Part shown: in pieces, positions 54,097 through 64,000 of the stretch
Numbering within the stretch: the stretch's first letter is position 1
Layout: each line of letters opens with the position of its first letter
NCBI RefSeq assembly: GCF_038002825.1
Contig: NZ_JBBODF010000001.1
Coordinates: 1,550,001-1,614,000, forward strand
Direction: 5' to 3'
DNA from: Paenibacillus sp. FSL H8-0048
Lineage (GTDB): Bacteria > Bacillota > Bacilli > Paenibacillales > Paenibacillaceae
DNA: 64,000 bases
Made by a program: the position numbers and the translations under genes
Notes under the pieces: model-generated
What the model was told of the DNA's origin: nothing
The model's database searches: none
The model's input: the letters and a program-made list of their open reading frames with translations, nothing else

Positions 54097-54909
54097 TTGT
54101 CAAAAATCATTAAGACATTAACCATTGCCGGCAGTGACTCCAGCGGAGGCGCAGGCATTCAGGCAGACCTCAAAACCTTTGAGGAATACGGCACCTACGG
54201 CCTTAGTGCCCTGACTACAATTGTAACGATGGACCCTGACCGGGGCTGGCATCATAATGTATACCCTGTCGATGCTGCCATCGTTGCCGAACAGCTCAAG
54301 ACGATCTTCGCCGGCGGTCCTGTGGATGCCATGAAGACCGGTATGCTCGGCAGTGTAGAGATTGTTAAGGTTACTGAACAGGCCCTGAAGAACAACAAGC
54401 AGACCAATGTCGTAATCGATCCGGTTATGGTATGCAAAGGCGAGGATGAAGTACTGAACCCGGAGAGTGCAGATGCCATCCGCGATCTGCTGCTGCCGCT
54501 GGCTACGGTGGCTACTCCCAATCTGTTCGAAGCCGGAGTGCTATCCGGTCTTGGCAAGCTGACTACGCTTGATCAGATGAAGGAAGCTGCCCGCCTGATC
54601 CATCAGCTCGGCACCCGGAATGTTGTCGTCAAGGGCGGCAAGGCGCTGGGCGGCGACAAGGCGATTGATATCTTCTTCGACGGCAGCGAATACCTCGTTC
54701 TGGAGACTGCGAAGATCGAGCCTGCCCATAACCATGGCGCCGGCTGCACCTTCGCCGCAGCGATTACCGGCGGACTAGCTAACGGCTTGCCGGTGAAGGA
54801 TGCTGTGGTGAAGGCGAAGGATTTCGTATCCGCCGCCATCCGTAACGGATATGCGTTCAATGAATATGTCGGTCCTGTATTCCACGGGGGCTACCGCTTA
54901 GAGCAGTAA
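54097..54909 (+). CDS. pdxK: Pyridoxine/pyridoxal kinase (PdxK/ThiD2 type)
   Basis: 270 residues, ribokinase fold. KTLTIAGSDSSGGAGIQADL opens the enzyme, VVIDPVMVCKG forms the middle, and HNHGAGCTFAAAITGG is the catalytic anion hole in the Bacillus PdxK form. Phosphorylates vitamin B6 vitamers (or the thiamine pyrimidine). TTG 54097 (MSKIIKTLTIAG) has AAGGGG nine bases ahead; the ORF open from 53947 runs over non-coding sequence. A terminator follows. Confidence 0.88.
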   Translation: MSKIIKTLTIAGSDSSGGAGIQADLKTFEEYGTYGLSALTTIVTMDPDRGWHHNVYPVDAAIVAEQLKTIFAGGPVDAMKTGMLGSVEIVKVTEQALKNNKQTNVVIDPVMVCKGEDEVLNPESADAIRDLLLPLATVATPNLFEAGVLSGLGKLTTLDQMKEAARLIHQLGTRNVVVKGGKALGGDKAIDIFFDGSEYLVLETAKIEPAHNHGAGCTFAAAITGGLANGLPVKDAVVKAKDFVSAAIRNGYAFNEYVGPVFHGGYRLEQ

Positions 54910-54960
54910 AGCCCAGCGGAACTTCAACCCAAGTGAACACGTACATTTTTCTCCACACCA

Positions 54961-55012
54961 AAGGGGTGTCCCAAGCAGCCATTTCATGGCTCTTGGGACA
55001 CCCCTTCTTTTT
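54961..55012 (+). terminator. Terminator of pdxK
   Basis: AAGGGGTGTCCCAAG/CTTGGGACACCCCTT with an inner AGCC/GGCT hairpin and TTTTT; also ends the convergent gene. Confidence 0.85.
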
Positions 55013-55026
55013 ACTGTGTATCCTGT

Positions 55027-55932
55027 TTACTTAACGGGCGGCTCCTCCGCAATATGCTTCACGAACGCCAGCATCTTATCCTTGTCCTTGTCATTCAGAA
55101 CACCGATAATGATCGATTTCGCATTATAATTGATGGGCAGCTCTGAGATGAATGGGGATTTCAGAATATCTACACCATACAGCTCATTCTTGCCCGTGTC
55201 CTCATTGACTCCCCACTGCATCCGGGCATCGTCCGCAGCCAGCTTCCCGTCCGCCGTGATCGACTCCAGATTCTGGAATCCGGTCTGCCCGCCGATCCAC
55301 TTGACGGTGGCCTCATCCAGCACGAGGATATCCGGCCGGTTCGCCGCCAGCTCCACAACTGCCTTTTGCATATAGTTCATATCCAGCGAGTCAGAGCCGT
55401 CGCCCGTTCTGGGCAGATAAGTCATCACCGTCTCCACCCGCTTCCACTGCGGGTAAGCCGCGATGATCGCCTTCTCCAGCTCCTCGGTCTTACCGCTCGT
55501 ATCCGTGACACCGAAGCTGCCGATGAACATAATCTTCGCATCCACAGGCGGCAGGGAAGCCAGATATTGTCGATGCTGGTAATTGTCATAGAGAGCCTTC
55601 CCGCCAAAAATCACCACCAGCAGCCCGATAATGCCAAGGATCACATGTGTTTTGTATAGCCGCATGAAGGTCTCCCACTTGCTCGCTGTACCGGAGAAAC
55701 GTCCGTACTTGGCAAGCCGCTCATCTTCGGCCTTCTGGATCTCCTGCTCGTCCCAGGTATCCAGAATCAGCTTGTACGCCCGGAAATCAGCTTCGTAGTC
55801 TGCGATCTCTTGCTCTGTAGTCAGGGAGCGTCTTCGCTTCAGGAGCAAGTCGAACCGCTTGTTCAGTTCCTCTCTGGTTACGGTTTCAGGTAAGCCTAAC
55901 TGCACATACGCTTGCTTCAGGTTCTCGTTCAC
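55027..55932 (-). CDS. J-domain-like membrane protein of unknown function
   Basis: 301 residues. N-terminal 65 residues (QAYVQLGLPETVTREELNKR, ADYEADFRAYKLILDTWDEQ) resemble a J-like helical domain without HPD; a membrane helix lies at about 97-115, and the C-terminal 180 residues are extracytoplasmic and resemble a solute-binding-protein tail (DILVLDEATVKWIGGQTGFQ). GTG start eight bases after AAAGGAG. Function unknown. Confidence 0.65.
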   Translation of the reverse strand: MNENLKQAYVQLGLPETVTREELNKRFDLLLKRRRSLTTEQEIADYEADFRAYKLILDTWDEQEIQKAEDERLAKYGRFSGTASKWETFMRLYKTHVILGIIGLLVVIFGGKALYDNYQHRQYLASLPPVDAKIMFIGSFGVTDTSGKTEELEKAIIAAYPQWKRVETVMTYLPRTGDGSDSLDMNYMQKAVVELAANRPDILVLDEATVKWIGGQTGFQNLESITADGKLAADDARMQWGVNEDTGKNELYGVDILKSPFISELPINYNAKSIIIGVLNDKDKDKMLAFVKHIAEEPPVK

Positions 55933-56006
55933 ATTGAATTCTCCTTTGATATGGATGATGCCATAATTCTATATTAACAGACTTCACCCTGTATTCTCCA
56001 CTCGCG

Positions 56007-56537
56007 CTATAGGCGGGCAGCCAGGTCCGGGGTCTCCATCAGCAGGAACTCCATTTCGCTCTCTCCGTGCTGATGCATGAAGCTATGTAAAAAGACGAAG
56101 CCTGCCTTCTTATACAAGCGGACTGCCCTCTGATTAAAGGCTGCCACCGACAATCTGAATCGCTCCGCGTCATACGTCCGCTCTGCAAACCTCATCCCCG
56201 CCTGCAGGAAAGCCAGTCCATGGCCCTGCCCCGTCAGATCCGGTCTTAACCCCAAGCCGATATCGAGGGCCGTTCCATCGAGGTAGAGTCCGCTCTCTAT
56301 CCCTTCCCCCACCTGCGCGTTCTGCCCGTAACAGAAGAACCCGATCAACGCTCCGTCCGCAGCAGCTACGCTGAAATAAGAGCCATCCAGCAGCTCCTCG
56401 ATATCCTCTGCGGCATCAGCCGCATCCAGCATATTGTACAGGGCATATGGCGGCTCATATCTCCAGTTGACGATCTCTCTGGCCGCCGGTTCATCCATTA
56501 ACCGGATCTGATAACCTCTGCTTTGTCCCAGGATCAC
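56007..56537 (-). CDS. GNAT acetyltransferase
   Basis: 176 residues. IRLMDEPAAREIVNWRYEPP opens as in RimI-like GNATs; ALDIGLGLRPDLTGQGHGLA holds the acetyl-CoA loop, FRLSVAAFNQRAVRLYKKAG the C-terminal strand. GTG start with GGAGGG eight bases ahead. Acceptor unknown. Confidence 0.8.
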   Translation of the reverse strand: MILGQSRGYQIRLMDEPAAREIVNWRYEPPYALYNMLDAADAAEDIEELLDGSYFSVAAADGALIGFFCYGQNAQVGEGIESGLYLDGTALDIGLGLRPDLTGQGHGLAFLQAGMRFAERTYDAERFRLSVAAFNQRAVRLYKKAGFVFLHSFMHQHGESEMEFLLMETPDLAARL

Positions 56538-56582
56538 TACAACATCCCTCCTCTCTTTGTTTTTTTCTAATTATAGCAGCCT

Positions 56583-57404
56583 CTAGTCCAATCCGTGCAG
56601 TCCTCTCCACTCTTCCGGCTGCATGCCGGTAATGCGTTTGAAGACGGCGCAGAAATAGCTGACATTCTCGAAGCCTGCCCGCTGCGCGATTTCATAGATC
56701 CGCTGCCCCCGGCTGCTGAACATCAGCTGCTTGCTCCGGTTGACCCGCTGCTTGTTAATATAGGCCACCGGCCGTTCACGGACGGTCCGCTGGAACAGCC
56801 GGCACAGATACTGCGGCGAGACAGACGCCACCTCGGCCAGCTCCTTCAGCAGCAGCGGACGGTGCAGGTGAAGCTCGATATATTGCAGCACCGGCTTCAT
56901 CCGTGCAAGCTCGTTGTCCTCATTCGAGGCCGGAAGCAGGCTGCGCTTCAGATCCAGCAGCAGGGCATACAGCAGCTTGGAACGCTCCAGATTGTCCTGC
57001 AGCTCATTGCCGGAGGAGAGGGTTAGCATCTCTTCCAGCGGAGCAAGTATGGGCTCTGCCCGCAAGCGTCCAACCCCGGACTCGCGGATTCCGGCGTAGA
57101 GCAGCATCTGGGCTGCTTCTCTTCCGTTGAACGAGATCCAGGCCAGCTCCCACTCCCGGCTAAGCGGGGTATAGGAATGGGGAACATCGGGGTAGAGACA
57201 GAACAGGTCGCCCGCCTCCGCAAGGTAGGACTTGCCCCTGATATTGACTTCACCTTTCCCCCCGAGGACCTGGTGCAGCTGATAATCCGGGAAGCCCGCA
57301 GGCCGGGCCATCTCCCCCTGATGCTCCCAATACCCGATGGTCGTCGCATACAGCGGCAGCAGAAGCATATCTTCCATCTCGCAAAAGATCATCGTGCTAT
57401 CCAT
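56583..57404 (-). CDS. AraC-family transcriptional regulator
   Basis: 273 residues. N-terminal cupin sensor (EVNIRGKSYLAEAGDLFCLY) and C-terminal double HTH (LLKELAEVASVSPQYLCRLF, IYEIAQRAGFENVSYFCAVF). Typical one-component regulator of a sugar catabolism gene. AAGGAG before ATG. Diverges from the GH2 beta-galactosidase gene; the 135-base gap should hold its operator, but I could not single one out. Confidence 0.88.
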   Translation of the reverse strand: MDSTMIFCEMEDMLLLPLYATTIGYWEHQGEMARPAGFPDYQLHQVLGGKGEVNIRGKSYLAEAGDLFCLYPDVPHSYTPLSREWELAWISFNGREAAQMLLYAGIRESGVGRLRAEPILAPLEEMLTLSSGNELQDNLERSKLLYALLLDLKRSLLPASNEDNELARMKPVLQYIELHLHRPLLLKELAEVASVSPQYLCRLFQRTVRERPVAYINKQRVNRSKQLMFSSRGQRIYEIAQRAGFENVSYFCAVFKRITGMQPEEWRGLHGLD

Positions 57405-57527
57405 AGCGTTCTCCTTCCAGCTGCAAGCTCGCTTTGATCTGTTGTTTCATATTTTATTATAACTGAAGAAAATCATTATATATACCCAGAACATTTCCCA
57501 TCCTATAATATGAATATAACAATATAA

Positions 57528-60653
<3,126 letters not shown>

Positions 60654-60673
60654 GCAAGCATAAGATTTTCTGT

Positions 60674-60727
60674 ATAGAGGGCAGTCCGGCAAGCCGTAAA
60701 TTGGCTGGCCGGACTGCCCTCTTTTTT
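60674..60727 (+). terminator. Terminator of the beta-galactosidase gene
   Basis: AGAGGGCAGTCCGGC/GCCGGACTGCCCTCT stem with six Ts. Confidence 0.85.
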
Positions 60728-60816
60728 AAAGAAAGTTTATCTTGATAATCCCCGGAAATCCGGCGAGAATGGAGTCATAATCAGTCTCTTATTCGGTCAG
60801 ATGAGGAGAAATAGGT

Positions 60817-61791
60817 ATGTCAGACACAGCCGCAAGAATCCGGGATGAAATCCTGGATTCTATGACAGAACGATTCGGGATGCATGTCACTGAAGCGGTC
60901 CAGATTAATCAGGGCTTCCTGAATCTGAAGTGGAGACTGGACAGTGATCAGGGCCGTCTATTCGTGAAGCAATACAGCAAGATCCGTTACCCTGAAGCGC
61001 TCACCCGCGGACTTGAGGTCTCCTTAAGTCATCAGGACCATCTATACCTGGAAGGCCTTCCTGTTCCGAAATTATTTTCACACGCGGGGAATTATGTCTT
61101 GAGAACGCCTTCACAGGAACGGTACGTGCTGATGGCCCTATGTGACGGGCACAGTGTTGCCCCCGGCTCGGCCACAGTGCAGCAGATGTATACGCTGGGC
61201 AGAGTAGTCGGCCAGATGCACAAGCTGCTCAATGCGCTGCCTGCTTCTTTGCCGCTGTACTGGGAGGTCCGCAGTCAGGCGTCTATGTTGAGGAATTGGG
61301 AGACACGCTATATTCAGGCCACCGCCCGGCAGAGCGAGGATACGATATCGGCGCTTGAGCTGCAGCGGAGGATCATCGACCGGATGGACACCGGCATCTT
61401 CGCGGACTGCGGACGGGGCTGGGGACACCGGGATTTGTTCGTGGATAATATCCTCTTCAGCACAGATCAGGTGGCGGCGATCCTGGACTTCGACAGGCTG
61501 CATTACGTCTACCCGGAGTTCGATGTAGCCCGGCCGATCCTTTCCTGCGCGCTGTCAGAAGGCGGGATCGGACTGGAACAGGTAAGGGCTTTTGTGACGG
61601 GCTACCGTGAACATCTCCCCTTGCCTGCAAGCACCCTCATCCGTTCGCTGAAATTAACCTGGTGGAAGGAAGCCGAATGGATTGCCGTGCCCGGGCAGGA
61701 TGAATTCCCGCCGCTCGTCCGCTTCCGTCAGGAGAATCAGTGGCTCGCGGCTAACTGGGACCGCTTGAATGATATGTTCGCCGGAATCTGA
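60817..61791 (+). CDS. Phosphotransferase of the APH/CotS fold
   Basis: 324 residues. Brenner-type motif GHRDLFVDNILF (HxDxxxxN, catalytic Asp) and metal Asp in AAILDFDRLHYVYPEF; N-terminal lobe has LFVKQYSKIRYPEALTRGLE. Similar to homoserine kinase-like, CotS spore-coat and aminoglycoside phosphotransferases; role inferred only as phosphorylation of a small molecule. No strong ribosome site context other than GAGGAG ahead of ATG. Terminator downstream. Confidence 0.8.
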   Translation: MSDTAARIRDEILDSMTERFGMHVTEAVQINQGFLNLKWRLDSDQGRLFVKQYSKIRYPEALTRGLEVSLSHQDHLYLEGLPVPKLFSHAGNYVLRTPSQERYVLMALCDGHSVAPGSATVQQMYTLGRVVGQMHKLLNALPASLPLYWEVRSQASMLRNWETRYIQATARQSEDTISALELQRRIIDRMDTGIFADCGRGWGHRDLFVDNILFSTDQVAAILDFDRLHYVYPEFDVARPILSCALSEGGIGLEQVRAFVTGYREHLPLPASTLIRSLKLTWWKEAEWIAVPGQDEFPPLVRFRQENQWLAANWDRLNDMFAGI

Positions 61792-61820
61792 GGGATCTAA
61801 AGAATCTAAAGAATTGGGAT

Positions 61821-61846
61821 AGGGCCATTAATCATGGCCCTTTTTT
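61821..61846 (+). terminator. Terminator of the APH-type gene
   Basis: AGGGCCAT-taatc-ATGGCCCT followed by TTTTTT. Confidence 0.8.
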
Positions 61847-61950
61847 GCTGTATCCGGGTGAGCTTACGGCAAGCAGAATAAATTCCCGGAAACAAAATGT
61901 GACCGGATGCCGTCCTAAAGAGTGTTATAGATAAAGGAGGGCATAACCTC

Positions 61951-62445
61951 ATGCAGCAACCCATGACCCGGCCGGGCCATCCTGTGATGAAAAGCTACGA
62001 ACAATATGCAGATATGCTATACCGGATTGCCCTGGTTCATCTGGGCAGCCGCCAGGATGCCGAAGAGGCTACGCAGGACACCTTCATCAAGCTGATGGAG
62101 AAGGCTCCCGTATTCAAGGATGACGAACACCAGAAGGCCTGGCTGATCCGGGTCATCACCAATCATTGCAAGAATCTGCTGGGCAGAGGCTGGCGCAAGC
62201 GCGAGGTCAAGCTCGAAGGGGTGGAGCCGGTTACGGCCGATAACCCCGAAGAGCTGGCGGTCTTGCAGCTAGTGCTGGCCCTGCCGGTGAAGTATAAGAC
62301 TGTGATTCATCTGTACTATTACGAGGATTACCCCGTCCAGGAGATCAGCAGAATTCTGCAGATCAGCGAGTCGGCCGTGAAGATGAGACTTCAGCGCGGG
62401 CGCCAGCTGTTAAGACTGGAACTGGAAGGAGCAGAAGCGGAATGA
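61951..62445 (+). CDS. ECF RNA polymerase sigma factor
   Basis: 164 residues: sigma-2 region (YADMLYRIALVHLGSRQDAE, TQDTFIKLMEK) and sigma-4 HTH (YYEDYPVQEISRILQISESA). AAAGGAGGGCATAACCTC precedes ATG. Stop overlaps the start of the following membrane protein by four bases, the usual sigma/anti-sigma arrangement. Binds RNA polymerase to switch on an unknown stress regulon. Confidence 0.92.
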   Translation: MQQPMTRPGHPVMKSYEQYADMLYRIALVHLGSRQDAEEATQDTFIKLMEKAPVFKDDEHQKAWLIRVITNHCKNLLGRGWRKREVKLEGVEPVTADNPEELAVLQLVLALPVKYKTVIHLYYYEDYPVQEISRILQISESAVKMRLQRGRQLLRLELEGAEAE

Positions 62446-63407
62446 AGGAAGATCAGTTTCGAACCCAATATAAGAAAGCGGTGGATACTATGAGTGCAAG
62501 CAGAGAAATGAAGCAAGGCTTAGAAGGTAAAATGGAACAAAGACGCCGTCCGCGTAAAATGGTCTATATTGCAGCAAGCGTGCTGGTTGCTGCCGGAATC
62601 GGCTTGGCCGGACCAAGCGTGATGAAGCAGCTGGGCGGAACTGGTTCACCTAATCAAGTGGCCCAGGTCGATCCGGGTACACCAGCTGCGGGCAATGCCG
62701 CAGGAGTCGTCATTCCCAAGATCGAGCTGCCGGATAAAAGCTCCGGTGCTGTGGCCGATATGATCGGCCTGGTTGTCTACCAAGGCAATATCTATACCCA
62801 GGCGGCGATCCGCATGGAAGCGGCCGATGCAGCTGCACTGCGCGGAGAGAAGCTGGGCCGCACGACCAGCGGGATTGATGAATGGAGCGGTAAGGATGCA
62901 TATACGGAGCTGGCCTCGAACATTGGGGAGACGGATATCTATGCCGTCAAAGGATATGATTCCGGCTTCCTGGTCATGTCCTATACAGAGGTGGACGGCC
63001 AGGTGTTCGCAGAGCTGTTCGAACACACGAACGGGATTACGGTCCATAGCGGTGCCGATCTCATTGGCAAGCTGAACCTGGACGGGCGCATTGCCTCCGC
63101 CCAGTGGGAGAGCTTCGACAGCTGGAATAACGGCAAACAGCAATACCTGCCGCTGCCCGAAGGCGCAGCGCTTGACGGGTTCCTGAACGCCCTCATGACC
63201 GCCAAGCCCCTATCCGCCGATCCGCTCATGGAGCAAGGCATCTATGACCAAGACGACCGCAAGCTGGTCTATCTCCAGCTTGCGGACAAAACCCGGGTCG
63301 AGCTGACCCTGTTCGGCCAGGGACTCGTGCGCTACAGCAATGCTCCGGTATTCTTCGAGGTTGAACCCGGTGCCTTCAAGGCGCTGTGGAGCAGCATGGA
63401 GCCTTAA
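62442..63407 (+). CDS. Probable anti-sigma factor, membrane protein
   Basis: 321 residues. About 38 cytoplasmic residues, one membrane helix (MVYIAASVLVAAGIGLAGPS), then an extracytoplasmic domain of roughly 250 residues. No clear zinc-binding ZAS motif is visible in the short N-terminal part. Overlap with the ECF sigma gene is the main argument for an anti-sigma role; the sensed signal is unknown. Confidence 0.75.
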   Translation: MKEDQFRTQYKKAVDTMSASREMKQGLEGKMEQRRRPRKMVYIAASVLVAAGIGLAGPSVMKQLGGTGSPNQVAQVDPGTPAAGNAAGVVIPKIELPDKSSGAVADMIGLVVYQGNIYTQAAIRMEAADAAALRGEKLGRTTSGIDEWSGKDAYTELASNIGETDIYAVKGYDSGFLVMSYTEVDGQVFAELFEHTNGITVHSGADLIGKLNLDGRIASAQWESFDSWNNGKQQYLPLPEGAALDGFLNALMTAKPLSADPLMEQGIYDQDDRKLVYLQLADKTRVELTLFGQGLVRYSNAPVFFEVEPGAFKALWSSMEP

Positions 63408-63450
63408 GCCTATGCCGATGCTTACACTCACTGGCCGCTTATAGAGTGAG

Positions 63451-63660
63451 TTGTTGCACTTCTTGCAGGATTCCTCTGAACCTATTACCGGCTGAAGTAC
63501 AATGTTGCAATATTTGCACAATTTTCGGTATTCAGAGCCAATTAACCCTGGATTTGTTGCCTTTCGTGCAGGATTTCAGCATATACCGTTTGTATTGGGC
63601 AGTATTGTTGTATTTCATGCAGGATTCCTCTATACCTGCTACTGGCTATGGAGATTGGAC
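63451..63660 (+). repeat. 51-bp hairpin repeat array C
   Basis: Units begin TTGTTGCACTTCTTGCAGGA (63451), ATGTTGCAATATTTGCAC (63502), TTGTTGCCTTTCGTGCAGGA (63554), TTGTTGTATTTCATGCAGGA (63605): steps 51, 52, 51. The element forms a small hairpin (TTGCA/TGCAG type); the intervening 27-30 bases differ. The rest of the 359-base gap 63408-63766 holds only a terminator. Confidence 0.65.
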
Positions 63661-63715
63661 CTATCCCTCAGCGCAGCAGCATCCGTTGTATTCGGTTTCT
63701 CCTAACCAGCAAGCG

Positions 63716-63741
63716 AAAAGCCATCCGGCGGGATGGCTTTT
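63716..63741. terminator. Bidirectional terminator
   Basis: AAAAGCCATCC-ggcg-GGATGGCTTTT between the anti-sigma gene and the convergent partial gene. Confidence 0.8.
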
Positions 63742-63766
63742 ATCCTTTTATCCGCAACAGCAGCAG

Positions 63767-64000
63767 TTAACTTAATGTTCCCTGCCTCCATTTCGACCCG
63801 ATATACTCCTTAATCTGCTCCGCCACACGGGCTGGAGGTGTAGAGGTTGATTCAAAGGTCGGCATCGGCGGATCATAGTCCGTATCGGCATGTTCCAGCA
63901 GCCACTGCGCGAATTCCTCGTGCTGCCTGAGCATATCTTCAGTCCAGGTAGCTGCATCCTCCCGGCCCCGCAGGCGGGCATTCCGGGTGGCATCGTCACA
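63767..64000 (-). CDS. P-loop kinase-like protein, C-terminal part, cut by right edge
   Basis: A 77-residue tail runs in from the right edge and stops with TAA at 63767-63769. It reads DDATRNARLRGREDAATWTE, QHEEFAQWLLEHADTDYDPP and ARVAEQIKEYIGSKW, like the lid and C-terminal helices of nucleoside-kinase-like P-loop proteins of Bacilli. The Walker A region is outside the window. Function beyond kinase-like is not assignable. Confidence 0.6.
   Translation of the reverse strand, partial: CDDATRNARLRGREDAATWTEDMLRQHEEFAQWLLEHADTDYDPPMPTFESTSTPPARVAEQIKEYIGSKWRQGTLS

Overview
The window looks like chromosomal DNA of a spore-forming, mid-GC Firmicute, most likely Paenibacillus. This is inferred from gene content and style: strong AAGGAGG-type ribosome sites with frequent TTG/GTG starts, a YesM/YesN-type two-component pair beside a CUT1 sugar ABC transporter, many glycoside hydrolases (GH2, GH9, GH51), the Amj lipid II flippase, a YfiT-type DinB protein and a copper-amine-oxidase-like stalk protein. 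No rRNA, tRNA, phage, intact insertion sequence or Cas gene was seen.

Layout. 0-2.3 kb: a partial DUF1835 gene, a secreted stalk-domain protein, and a small operon of a 14-codon leader and a HEAT-like protein followed by a decayed gene tail. 2.3-4.3 kb: an ArsR regulator and MFS exporter flanked by two copies of a structured repeat. 4.3-11.1 kb: a sugar-uptake locus (two permeases, binding lipoprotein, sensor kinase, AraC-type response regulator) with CcpA-like sites. 11.2-19.8 kb: housekeeping and accessory enzymes (acetyltransferase, histidine phosphatase, lipoprotein, P-loop kinase, ACT-malic enzyme, YhdH reductase, membrane-anchored hydrolase, MerR regulator, cupin). 20-27.4 kb: DinB, HAD phosphatase, cytoplasmic GH9, a small alarmone synthetase, an HD-GYP protein, signal peptidase I. 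27.5-34.9 kb: a tightly overlapping minus-strand operon (KAS III, ATP-grasp, OleD-like reductase, metallo-beta-lactamase-fold hydrolase, F390-synthetase-like adenylating enzyme, GNAT-like protein, SDR) that reads as an undescribed lipid or small-molecule biosynthesis cluster. 35-41 kb: envelope and small proteins, including two genes of 50 and 57 codons. 41-48 kb: arabinofuranosidase with its regulator, LrgAB, nitroreductase/HxlR, acetylxylan esterase and a sugar isomerase. 49-52 kb: a signal-peptide-less Asp-box protein with three small beta-rich proteins, possibly spore-surface. 52-64 kb: SGNH hydrolase, TPR glycosyltransferase, pyridoxal kinase, AraC regulator and large GH2 beta-galactosidase, APH-type kinase, ECF sigma/anti-sigma pair and a partial P-loop kinase.

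The most unusual non-coding content is (i) a roughly 190-210 bp element present twice whose central stem differs in sequence between copies but stays paired, and (ii) five intergenic loci built of different sequences that share a 51-52 bp period, three of them clear arrays of short hairpins separated by variable segments. Plant-polysaccharide use (arabinan, cellulose oligomers, galactosides, acetylxylan) is the dominant metabolic theme; the transport, regulation and glycosidase genes probably act together in taking up and hydrolysing oligosaccharides inside the cell.
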